DNA of 64,000 nucleotides. Source: Pithys albifrons albifrons. Lineage: Eukaryota > Chordata > Aves > Passeriformes > Thamnophilidae. Below the pieces are notes generated by a model. It was not told the origin of the DNA. It searched no databases and was given only the letters and a program-made list of their open reading frames with translations. A program made the position numbers and the translations under genes. Shown here in pieces: positions 32,456-43,682 of this stretch (its first letter is position 1; every line of letters begins with the position of its first letter). The stretch spans positions 28,215,889-28,279,888 of the forward strand of contig NC_092497.1 in assembly GCF_047495875.1 (NCBI RefSeq), given 5' to 3'.

Positions 32456-35400
32456 CCATGAGGCAAAATGCAGTTTCTTTCTCCTGAAACTACAATTCTG
32501 TCTTTTGTAATTTTGAATAACATAGGAACCACTCTAGACTTTCATAAACCAAAGAATTGTCCAGATTTTCATATATCTGAGAAATTTTCATAACTAGTCT
32601 GTAAGTAGTTTTGAAGAAGACTTTTTCAATGTATATGCAGGTGATCTGCAGTTTGTTTTTCATGACTATTTGACATTTACAAATTGAGGGGTTTTTAATG
32701 TTTAAAAATAATCATAATTGCTGTATCATTTGATATTTCTTTGAAATGATTAGTAGTAACTCCGTTTAATGCTTATTAAAGAACAAAAGAAGGGGGGGAA
32801 AGGAATGTGATTCTTGCAACCTAGAATCATAAAATACTGCGGTAGTTTGGTCCCTTGCTTTTATTTTCATAATAAATCATCCTGATGCTTATTAATGCTC
32901 AATGTGGTTATCAAATTTTCACCTGTCCATCACTAGCTGTATTGCTGGAAAACATAAGGCAGTGGGATGAATGAAAGGAGGCCACATGAGATCCCATTCA
33001 GTACTGTAGTCTGGGCTCCTACACAGTGGCTACTTAAGTGGCAGAATTCTTCAGAAATTTTCCTTAATCACACAGCAGTTGAAATCACATCAAAAGTCAC
33101 ATCCATGTCACTATGCAGTGTCACACCTACTGTAACTTACTAATAATCTATAGCTCACAGAAGGATCACAGTTTTGGTTTTGAACATGTCTGTCTCTTTA
33201 TGTCATAAGAATGTACTCTTTCAGTCACGCTGTGCTGTTCTTCCCTGGAAATATTTGATGTAGTGCTACTGGTAATCTGGTAGTCTTCAAAAGTTGCTAT
33301 TTTTCCCAAAAATATTAGAACTGATTGTAGGGATAATATTGAGACACCACAAGAGTGAATAGTAAAAAGCTTCTCCTTACTGTCACAGTACTGTAAAAGC
33401 TGATTTGAATACAGTTAAAAAAAGGTAATTGCTCAGTAAAAAATACAAGCTATGTTTATTAATTTCGAATCACTTAAATAGTGTTGTTTCTACATTTTCT
33501 GATCTGCTTTGTGTTTCCATCAGCTTCAAGAGACAGAATACTGAAAACAGGAAAACTAATTTTAACAGCAATTTAACTGCAGAAAAGTCTCCCAAGAAAA
33601 CCCATTATCTAGGAAAGAAAGGTTTAAAGAATAAACTTGCAAACATTTTTGTGCTTCCATGAATCACATCACCATGTCTTCAGAGGCTTGTTTGTAACCT
33701 AGTATGAGCATTTGACTTATTTTTGTTTCATCTAACCTCTGCTTCTATTCTACTGCCTTTTTTGAGATATGGGAATCAGGCCTTTGATGATACTTAATAT
33801 TAAAATAAATTAAAAATATTTTTTCCACAATAGTGCCTTTTTTATACCTTACTACTTTTTCCTTTATAATAACAGGTTCTCATATATCAGGATTTTGTAA
33901 CATTAATGAGTACATGAAAGAGTCTTGTCAAATTTTCCATTATCATTCATAAATCATGATTTTCAGGGTTAATATTTTAATACCTGTAAATTTCATTAAA
34001 TTTTTTGGTTTGGTTTTTTGTTTTGTTTTGTTTTGTTTTAAATGATAAGAGATGTATCAGTAGGTGAGCTCCTCAGGAAGCAGCTGTCTATCACTTAAAT
34101 AACTTCACTGATAAAGAAAAGAATGACAAAATTATTATCAAAATATTACTACTCTTGATGGTGATAGACAAAACTTGGCTCATAAGCAGAAGCAGAAAGA
34201 TGCTAACTCTACTCTTGAGAGCACATCCTCTTCAGTAATAGTTGTCTTTGGTTTAGAATCCACAATGAAGGTCCTCTCCTCTGCTTTGTCTCATGTCACT
34301 CATGACATCAGGCTTCTCATGTTCTCTACTGGCTTTCTGACTCACCCATCATTCTCACTGTCCCCACTCAGGCATCCAACTGTTCTACATGTTCTGAACA
34401 CCACTTCTCCTGGAACTTGCAGCTTCCAAAAAAACCACTCACAATCTAAAGTCCTGTTATCATCAGGCTATCACTCATTTGCAACGCTTATGTGGAGGAC
34501 ACATTTAGCTGACTTCTACAACTCTTCTTTGTTTCTTTTTCTTTCCTGAGCTATTTTCTGACAGAATCCTAATCCTTCTTGCAGCGGACAGCATGCTTTC
34601 TGTAGTGTGAGAAGTACATGAGTTCTACATGTCCTCTTGACTGTGGTATAGAGAGGCAGTGTCTAAATAATAAACCATCTGACCTTTTAACATCCAGTCA
34701 AGATTTTTTCTTTCATGATTTTTCACCATGAAGAGTTTGCAATTATTTTCTTCAGTCATTCTGCTCTTCCCCTTTGCAGGAGTAAGATGTGGAGTAGGAA
34801 TCCCATACAGCCTGATCAATGCACCTCAAGAACCATTTTATGACCCTCATATAGCACTTTACATGACTGTTTAAGTTTCTATTTAAAACAAATTAACTGC
34901 TGCAAGCTCTAATCAGGACACAAAGGATCCCAGATCTTGTCTGGAAGTATGTGGAGGTTACTGAGAGGTTGTCCAGATTGATGGTTGTACTGAGTATATG
35001 ACCTTAGAATGAACTTTGACTAAACTTTGCTCTTGTGCACTTGGCAGTCAGTATTGGAAAACGTCAATTGTCTACATTCAACCTATTAAATGTAAGGCAT
35101 ATGCTTTACAGTATGAAAACTTCATCAATCATATTTATATTAGTTATATCAATTATTCCACAACTATTTCAATCTACTTTAGTATGCATGTATTTCATCA
35201 GAAAATGTCAATCAGCTCATGTTTCTTCACCATTTTGTCTTCTAAGTTGTATATCCTCATCATCATCTCTGTGACAAGGGTAATAAACAGTCATTGTGCC
35301 TTGGATGTTAAATCTCCATGACAGTTTTGGAAGACTGCTTTATATTTAAGCTCCATTTAAATCCCAGGAGCTAAGAACTGCATTAGCATTCTTTTATTTG

Positions 35401-37022
35401 GATTTTGTACATGTGTTGCAGACATGTATAAATGTGTGTACATACATACATCCATACACTAGGGACAGAGAACAAGAGAAAAGAGAAGGAAAGATTTTCA
35501 GATCACAGGGTACAAGCTTTCATCTCAGGAAAACAAGACAGCAGAAAATTATTGTCATGAAGAGGCAACATACATACCAGAGTGAGCACTTGCTGTGACC
35601 AAGACAATTTCTTTTACTAAAAAGTGCCTTAAAAAATCCCTCATTATTATTTATTAAATATTATTATATCACAATGGATAACTCATTCTAACTTGTCAAA
35701 AAAAGTCTCAGTAGCATTTTTTCATCTAGATATGTTTTCAGAAAACCCTAACCTCCCAGCCAAACCAGAATCTTCCCTCTGCTGTCAATAGCGAATTGTC
35801 CACCAGGGCAGCTTTTGCTGAAAATGAAATAGACTACTAAATCATGTTCTTGAAAAAAAAAAAGAGTTGTATGTGGTGGTTTAGGATCTGCTGTTATTTT
35901 TTTTTAAGTACTCACTTTTAAAATATCATTTATTTATTACTTTGCTTCAAAATTACATTTTTTTACCATCCTATTCCTAAATTAAGCACAGTTCCAACTT
36001 TGCCTATTTGTGTAAGGCTACTAATACTAGTCTATTTTAGGACCTAGTATAAATAAAATCACAAGGATAATTGTAATAGTATTTATGTACTGTTATAAAT
36101 ACATGTATTTTGAACAGACATTTGCAGTACAGATATGTATAATTCTACATAAATGAGATAAAATTCAGTTTTCATTCTGTTTCTAAGGCCAGAAAGTGTT
36201 GCAGCTGCTGTCAAGTTTTAGACAAAGATTAAGCAGCAGAACTAGATCTTTTAAGAAGTATTTTTCAATTAATATACAGAATAATAAAACAGAGAAATAT
36301 AAAGCTGAACATGTATAAGTCTACCGATAGCAATGCCTGTATCTACCATAGTTTTCAAGTCAACCACTTTTTTTAAGGACCTTTTCAAATCACATCAGAG
36401 CTTTAATTCAGCAATACTGTCAGGACACAGCTCTGGATTATGGCCAACAGCGAAGTGATAAGAAGAGCCAGAACCTCTTTGAACAACCCTAAAATTCATT
36501 CCCAGTGGGAACCACTGTGGTCCAAAACCAAGACACACTGAAGAGCAGGTTTATGGCCTGGACACAGCAAGAACCCAAAAGCAGGGAACAAAATATGTGC
36601 TGGGTGGTCCAGAACTAGACTTTTTTTGGCTTGACTGGAATTGTGAGATGTAGCCAACATGTGAACATGTAACTCAACACAATTCATAAATTTCCATTCA
36701 TAAATGGAAAGAGTTTTGAAAAATATTGGTTCTAAACCTTTTCATTATATGTAGGGCTGAAGAGAAAATTTTCTGGATTAAAATCAATCATCATTAAATA
36801 AGTACAAGAAACAGAAGAGGAAAAAACATGATAATATAGATTTTTCTGTTCTCAGCTTACTAGACTCATTCTTTATCGCTGGTCTAAATGCATCAGCAAA
36901 CCTTGCTTTGCTTTGCTTTTCGGGATGAGGCTAATTAAAACTATTCTGAAAAATGAGCGAAATTAAAAGCAAGAAAATACTTCAAACATCTCTTCAGCCA
37001 TAGTAATAGTTTGACAAACTTT
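32456..37022. other. Non-coding DNA; (TTTTG)n run
   Basis: About 4.6 kb without a supported gene. A TTTTG-rich simple repeat lies at about 34000-34040. A 124-codon frame at 34175-34549 is Ser/Leu-rich and matches no family that I recognise. Confidence 0.5.
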
Positions 37023-37352
37023 AGAATCATAGAATCATAGAATCGTTTGGGCTGGAAAAGACCTCCAAGATCATCGAGTCCAACCCTTGGTCCAACTCTA
37101 GTTCATTTACTAGATCATGGCACCCAGCACCACGTCCAATCTGTGTTTAAAAATCTCTAGGGATGGCGAATCCACCACCTCTCCGGGCAGCCCATTCCAA
37201 TGCTTGATTACTCTCTCTGCAAAAATTTTTTTTCTGATATCCAACTTAAATTTCCCCTGGCAGAGCTTAAGCCCGTGCCCCCTTGTTCTATTGCTGAGTG
37301 CCTGGGAGAAGAGACCAGTCCCCAACTGGCTAGAACTTCCCTTCAGGTACTT

Positions 37353-39892
37353 CTAGACAGTGATGAGGTCACCTCTGAGCCTCCTCTTCTCCAGGCTAAA
37401 CAACCCCAGCTCCCTCAGCCTCTCCCCATAGGACTTGTGCTCCAGTCCCTTCACCAGCCTTGTTGCTCTTCTCTGGACCCGCTCCAGCCCCTCAATATCC
37501 TTTCTGAACTGAGGGGCCCAGAACTGAACACAGTACTCAAGGTGTGGCCTCACCAACGCAGAGTACAGGGGAAGGATCACTTCCCTGGTCCTGCTGGCCA
37601 CGCTATTTTTGATACAGGACAGGATGCCATTGGCCTTCTTGGCCACCTGGGCACACTGGTGGCTCATGTTCAGCTTCCTGTCAATTAGTACTCCAAGGTT
37701 CCTTTCTGTCTGGCTGCTCTCCAGCCACTCTGTGCCCAGCCTGTAGCGCTGCAGGGGGTTGTTGTGGCCAAAGTGCAGGACCCGGCACTTGGCCTTGTTG
37801 AACTTCATCCCATTGGAATCAGCCCATCTCTCAAGTCTATCCAGATCCCTCTGCAGAGCCCTCCTGCCTTCCAGCAGGTCGACACTCCCTCCCAACTTGG
37901 TGTCATCAGCAAATTTGCTGATGATGGACTCAATCCCCTCATCTAAATCATCAATAAAGATGTTAAACAGGACTGGACCCAACACAGACCCCTGGGGAAC
38001 AGCACTAGTGACTGGCCGCCACCTGGATGCAGCTCCATTCACCAGCACTCTCTGGGCCCGACCCTCCAGCCAGCTCCTAATCCAGGAGAGGGTACACTTG
38101 TCCAAGCCATGGGCTACCAGCTTTTTCAGGAGTATATTATGGGAGACAGTATCAAAGGCCTTGCTGAAGTCCAGATAGACCACATCCACAGCCTTCCCCT
38201 CATCCACCAGGTGGGTCACCTGATCGTAGAAAGAGATCAGGTTGGTCAGACAGGACCTGCCCCTCCTAAACCCATGCTGGCTGGGTCTAATCCCTTGTCC
38301 ACCCTGAAGGTGCTGTGTGATTGCACTCAGGATGAACTGCTCCATAACCCTGCCAGGCACGGAGGTCAGGCTGACAGGCCTGTAGTTGCCAGGGTCCTGC
38401 TTGCAGCCCTTTTTGTGGATTGGGGTGACATTGGCCAACCTCCAATCATCTGGGACCTCCCCAGAGAGCCAGGACTGTTAGAAGATGATGGAGAGCAGTT
38501 TGGCAAGCTCTTCTGCCAGCTCCTTCATCACCCTGGGATAGATCCCATCTGGTCCCATAGACTTGTTAGGATCCAGCTGGCTCAGTAAGTCGGTCACTAT
38601 TTCCTCCTGGAATACAGGAGGGCTATTCAGCTCCCTCTCACTGTCCACCAGCTCCAGAGGCCAATTGTCTTGAGGGCCACCTGTCTTACTGGTGAAAACT
38701 GAGGCAAAGTAGGTGTTAAGTACCTCAGCCTTCTCCTCATCTTCCTTAACTATATTTCCCTCCAAGTCCAACATGGAGGTTTTCCTTGCCCCTCCTTTTG
38801 TTATTAATGTATTTATAAAAGGACTTTTTGTTATCCCTAACTGAAATAGCCAAATTTACTTCAAATTCCACTTTTCTTTCCCTAATTTTTTTCCTGCATG
38901 ACCTAGCTCTATCTGTAAATTCTTCATAAGTAGCCAGCCCTTTTTTCCATAGTCTGTAAACTTTCTTTTTATCCCTGATTTCTTGCAGAATCTCCCTATT
39001 TAACCAAGCTTGCTGTCTTCCCCTCCGGCTGGCCTTTCGGCACACTGGGACAGCCTGTTGCTGTGCATGCAAAATCTCCCTCTTAAAACATGTCCATCCC
39101 TCCTGGACCCCCTTACCTTTAAGGGTTGTTTCCCAGGGTATGCTCTGAATCAGTTCTTTGAATAGGCCAAAATCTGCTCTCTGAAAGTCCAAGGTAGAGG
39201 TTTTAATGGTGGCTCTCCTTACATCCCTGAGGACTGAAAATTCTATTATTTCATGGTCACTATGCCCCAAGCGGCCTCCAACCACTACAGCATCTACCAG
39301 CCCCTCTCTGTTTGTAAACAGTAGGTCTAGCGGGGCCTTCCCCCTGGTAGGCTCATTTACCAGTTGAAGGAAATTGTCCTACATACACTCCAGGAACCTC
39401 ATTGACTGCCTCTTCTCTGCAGTATGAAGCTCCCAGCAGATATCTGACAGGTTAAAGTCACCTACAAGAACAAGGGCTGGAGATTTTGAGACATTTGCCA
39501 GCTGCTTGTAGAATAATTCATCCCCTTCATCATCCTGGTTGGGTGGTCTGTAACAGACACCCACAAGGGTGTCAGCCTTGTTGGCCTTGCCCCTGATTCT
39601 GGCCCACAGGCACTCAACCTTGTCACTCCTGACCTCAACTTCAACAGAATTAAGAGACTCTCTAACATATAAAGCCACCCCTCAACCTCTCCTTCCCTGC
39701 CTGTCTTTTCTGAAGAGCTTGTAGCCCCCCCATAGCAGCACTCCAGTCATGTGATTCATCCCACCACGTTTCTGTGACAGCAACTATGTCACAGTTTTCC
39801 TGCACTTTGGCTTCCAGCTCCTCTTGTTTGTTTCCCATACTGCGTGCATTGGTGTACATGCACTTCAGCTGGGCCATTGATTTCATTCTCAA
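37353..39892 (-). pseudogene. CR1 ORF2: endonuclease and reverse transcriptase (disrupted)
   Basis: It reads from about 39892 down to 37353. The N-terminal AP-like endonuclease pieces contain YTNARS, VAVTETWWDES and LVGDFN, each typical of LINE endonucleases. A linker follows, then RT with [45 protein letters not shown] and FADDTKL (the catalytic ADD), and the CR1 C-terminal block. The frame is broken near 39670, 39380, 39290, 38750 and 38480. The segment 38438-37353 is one open frame that holds the whole RT catalytic core. Role: target-primed reverse transcription of CR1 RNA. Confidence 0.88.
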
Positions 39893-40244
39893 CTCGGGCT
39901 ATATGCCCTTAGGCCTATCTCTGGAGAGCCCAGTTGCCGTCCCTTCTCCCTTCAAACCTGGTTTAAAGCCCTCCTAACTAACCCTGCCAACTTATGGGCT
40001 ACAGTTCTTTTGCCCTCCCTAGATAAATGAAGCCCATCTGCTTTGATGAGACTGGGCAACACGGAGTTTGCGTCATGATCAAAACCCAAAAATTTTGACG
40101 ATAGCACCATCCCCTAAGCCAGCTATTGGTAAGCTGGGCTTTCCTAAACCTCTCGTCATTCCTCCCAGCTAGCACAGGAACTGAGGCAATTACTACCTGT
40201 GCTCCTGTCCCCTGAAGAGATGGGGTCAGTGCCTTGAAATCTTT

Positions 40245-41036
40245 TTAAATTACTCTGGTACTCCTTTTATTAATGTCATCACTTCCAACCTGGACAACCA
40301 ACAGTGGGTAATAGTCTGAGGGTTGGATAAGTTTAGGAAGTCTTTTGGTAATATCCCTCACCCTGGCCCCAGGAAGGCAGCAAACTTCCCTGTGGGACGG
40401 GTCTGGCCGACATATAGGGCCCTCAGTTCCCCTCAGAAGGGAGTCACCGATTACAACAACCCTTCTCTTTTTTCTCTTACCTGTAGTCATAACCCGTCCG
40501 GTAGGCTGGGGGTAACCAGAAGATCTTGTAGATAGATCCTCCTCCTGATTGTCCTCCAACACACTGCCCGAGTCCAGGGCCATATACCTGTTTTTTAAGG
40601 GCACCCTGGCAGGTGAAAGGGGTCGAGAGGGGATGTTTTTGCCTCTACGACCAGGCACCTGTTTCCATTCATCCCCAACCCTATGGTTTGTTCCGTCTGC
40701 CTGATGGCAGGAGGGGCTGGTCTTCACCACCTCCTGCTAGGCTTCCTTAGGAGTGGAAAGGGTGTGACTCCACCAGTCAATTTCCCTTTCACTCTCCCTT
40801 ATGTTTCTGAGCCTATCGACCTCTTCCTTTGGCTCTGCCACCAGACCCAGCAAATCGTTCACCTGCTCACATCGTATGCAGGCGCTTCTCATACTGTCCT
40901 CTGGTAGTAGGTCCAGGCTCAGACAGTCTATGCAGCCGGAGGCCTGAGTGGCTGCATACTTTTTAGAGGGTTCTGTCTGTATTGACACCCCTCTACTGGT
41001 AACAGGAGCAACAGCTTTCATTTTTCTGGGAGGCAT
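40245..41036 (-). pseudogene. CR1 ORF1 (SGNH/GDSL esterase-like domain), one stop
   Basis: It starts at an ATG (MPPRKMKAV) and runs 264 codons in one frame with a single TAG at 40737-40739. The N-terminal half holds a short Cys-containing segment (CIRCEQV) and a Glu-rich helix. The C-terminal half contains VVVIGDSLLRG and later VVQVGSDDI, which match the GDS and GxND-type blocks of the SGNH hydrolase fold known from CR1 ORF1 proteins. The catalytic Asn of the GxND block appears as Asp here (GSDD). It precedes ORF2, as in intact CR1. Confidence 0.75.
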
Positions 41037-41345
41037 GACTGCCTTAAGCTGTGGGGAAAGGTAGAAAGAGACAAAGAAACAAATGAACAGAGGAGAGAAA
41101 AAAAAAAAAAAGCTGCAGAAATACCTAGGCTTCTGCCCTGCCTGTTCGCCCTGCCTGTGCAAAGTGCCATGCAAACTGCCGTGCCATGCCCTCACTGATG
41201 TGCCATGCCCCTGTTTGCCCGCTCCTGTTCGCCGCGCTCCGGGTCGCTTGCGCTCCCTAGAGATGTTTTTAAAGCCTTCTCACTCTCCTGCTAACGAGCA
41301 AGCCCCGCCTCCAACTCCCCTCTGAGTCACCTGCTGATAGCTGAA

Positions 41346-42738
41346 GGAGCAGCAAACAAAGCCTGCCAGGGAAATGAGTTACTGCAAAATATATCTCAGC
41401 CAACACATATTTCACCAACTATTCATCAATGTTCTGGCTATAGTAATACTAATAAGGCTATAAATATCTGTCAGAGAAAAGGCCTGTACTACTCTTAGCT
41501 TTTCTTTCATTCATGAAGATTTTAGACTTACCTAAAGTCTATGTTACCACAAGTAAGCTCCAGATTTTTGGGAATATTAGACTCAAGTCTAGGATTTGAA
41601 ACAGTCCTATGTACTATATGAACATAAAAGTAAAAAAAAAACCTCAGCTCACAAATGGAGGCTCTTTCCATCAGCTTGTCTTCTTGGTCAAGGGAGCCGT
41701 ATTTGCCCTGACAAACTGCTCCCAAAACCTATGCAGTTTTAGGCATGACCCAAATGCCCATCTTAAATTCCTGAGGTTAGGAAGAAGTAACTGTTTTTTC
41801 TCTCATCTGACTTTTCTTAGTTTACAGCTCTAAGGAAATATTTTCTCCTCATCTCCTCATACTCAGTAAAATCTGAATCCTGTTCTGTTTCCAGACCTAT
41901 CTCGGCACAAGTGGCTCCACAACCAAGTTGTCATCCCATCTCATTGCACTCATATATAAATCTGCTGGGGGTGACTAGAAGATTGGAGGTGGATTCTTTC
42001 ATTAACTCCCCAAGTGCCTTCTAGAAGTACCATGTACTTTCTCATACATTGCCATCCACCTCCAAAAATCCAAGGAAAAAATAAATCTAACTTATGTAAG
42101 AAGGTATCTATCAAAATGAAATGAAAAGTCTCCCCAAACTAATTGCTCAAGGAAGCACATTTGCTTGAAAAAAGAGAGAAGTGTGAGGCATAATACAGAG
42201 TGATTAGCTGAAGACTCAGCCCTGGTCTTACAGGGCTGGGTTATGTCTGCTCTGTATGACAGATGTCCTGAGTGTGAAAACACAGAGATTGACAACACCT
42301 TTTAAAGTAAAAAATCTCAAGAAGTTGCACTCCTGAACTCCACTGAATAATAGTAACAGCTCAGTATTGAATTTTAGATTAATTATCTTCATATTAATAA
42401 CAGACAGTGGTATTTGCTGTGTCTGTCCAGAAGCACTGTTTATGTAAATTCCAAAAAGAAGAAGCACACCAGAAGCTGACACAACAGGTGGCTTGACAGG
42501 ACCACTCAGTCCAGCCCTTGTGAGTAAGCAGTCTCCTCTGCATTTACAGTGAGGACATCTGAGTTACACAACAAATCTCAGGTGTTCCTGCACTGTCAGT
42601 GTATGATAGCCCAATTTATAATTTCATTTAATCATATTTCTAAATGTCCAGTCCTACAGTCTTCAAAAAACATCTGCTCACAGAATCCTAACTGGTTTTC
42701 TTACCTGTTGGCCACTTTATCATGACACTAGCTCATTA
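41346..42738. other. Non-coding DNA, nothing recognised
   Basis: AT-rich spacer between the CR1 5' end and ERV-3; no gene supported. Confidence 0.5.
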
Positions 42739-42742
42739 CTTT
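42739..42742. repeat. Target-site duplication, left (CTTT), ERV-3
   Basis: CTTT precedes the 5' LTR and follows the 3' LTR at 51385-51388. A 4-bp duplication is usual for gammaretrovirus-like class I elements. Confidence 0.75.
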
Positions 42743-43292
42743 TGATGCCGAAAGGGTTTTTTTAACTTTTCAATTTTCATATTTTGTAGATTTTAGGAAC
42801 ACAGTAAATGTAATGCTGTAGATTTTAGTGAATTAATATTTAGCAGCTTGTAGCACAAAGTTCTTTTATCTTTACCCCTGCTCTAGAACAGGCAGCTGAG
42901 ATCTGCTAGCTATTTAGTCTCTTCCTCAAGGTACTTGATTAAAGCATATCAGAAGAGAACATAAACATGGAGCAGTGTGACCCGAAGCCCTGGAGAGCGT
43001 CCAAGAGACCTTTGTGTGCTGAAGAAGAAGAGGTGGATGAAGACAGAGGGTCCCAACGACCCCAGCCCCAATTCAACAGGGGTGGGAACTGGGAGGGGAC
43101 AGAGGTGGAACTGGACATGTGGACAGTAGTGATTGGATAGGTTATATTATAAAAGCTATAGAATTTAGAGCTTGCTTGCGCGCGCGTCGATGTATTCCTG
43201 GATGAGCGGGGTTGCTCATTAAAGTGCTTGCCCATTATCTTATCTCCTACAAAACTTGGCTCGGAGTCTTTTTACAGACTTTTACGGCAACA
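42743..43292 (+). repeat. ERV-3 5' LTR (550 bp)
   Basis: TGATGCCG to CGGCAACA, near-matching terminal inverted repeats. TATAAAA at 43148-43154 and ATTAAA at 43218-43223 give an R region start and a poly(A) signal in the expected order. A GCGCGCGC run lies just after the TATA box. Confidence 0.9.
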
Positions 43293-43295
43293 GTT

Positions 43296-43313
43296 TGGCT
43301 GCACGAACGGTGG
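43296..43313 (+). promoter_or_regulatory. Putative primer-binding site, tRNA not assigned
   Basis: TGGCTGCACGAACGGTGG lies three bases after the LTR, where a PBS is expected and with the obligatory TGG. I could not match it to a tRNA 3' end from memory. Confidence 0.45.
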
Positions 43314-43682
43314 AAGCAGGACCTGATTCGCTTCAAATTCCTGGTCCGGACCACGGAGGTGAGATAACGGGCAGTTACTTTGAGTTTATGTGGCATTTGG
43401 CTACGGAAAGGGGGGATTTTTGCCCCTGGTAGGAATACGGAAAGGCCGGGAGGGAGACCTGGTCTTAGGCCTAGCCAGTTTCCTGGCCTGGGAGGGCGAA
43501 GGTTTTCGCCTGGGAGGGACGGGGTTGTCCCTTGAGCCTCGGGAAGGGCAGACCACGCAGCATTTGCAGGAGCGTAGCAGGCTGGGAGGCCGACTGCAAG
43601 GTGGACGCCTCTTGTGAACTCCGGAGTCAAAGCTGTCTGGTTTAGCCTGAGGCACTGGTGGTGGTGTTGCTAAAAAATCACT
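43314..43682 (+). other. ERV-3 leader region
   Basis: GC-rich untranslated leader between PBS and gag, where the packaging signal would lie; no gene. Confidence 0.5.

Larger units (their letters stand above)
37023..41345 (-). mobile_element. Near-full-length CR1 LINE
   Basis: About 4.3 kb, running on the minus strand from a GC-rich 5' UTR (about 41040-41345) through ORF1 and ORF2 to the 3' terminal repeat at 37023-37045. Most avian CR1 copies are severely 5'-truncated, so a copy holding both frames is notable. Several stops and frameshifts make it inactive, but the RT region is open over 361 codons. The exact 5' end is uncertain. Confidence 0.88.

Noticed and set aside
34175..34549. 124-codon open frame as a possible host gene
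   Set aside because: Low-complexity Ser/Leu-rich translation, no domain, no splice or promoter context, and stops in all neighbouring stretches.
42939..43235. 98-codon minus-strand frame in both ERV-3 LTRs
   Set aside because: It is retained only because the LTRs are duplicates; it is antisense to U3/R and has no domain.
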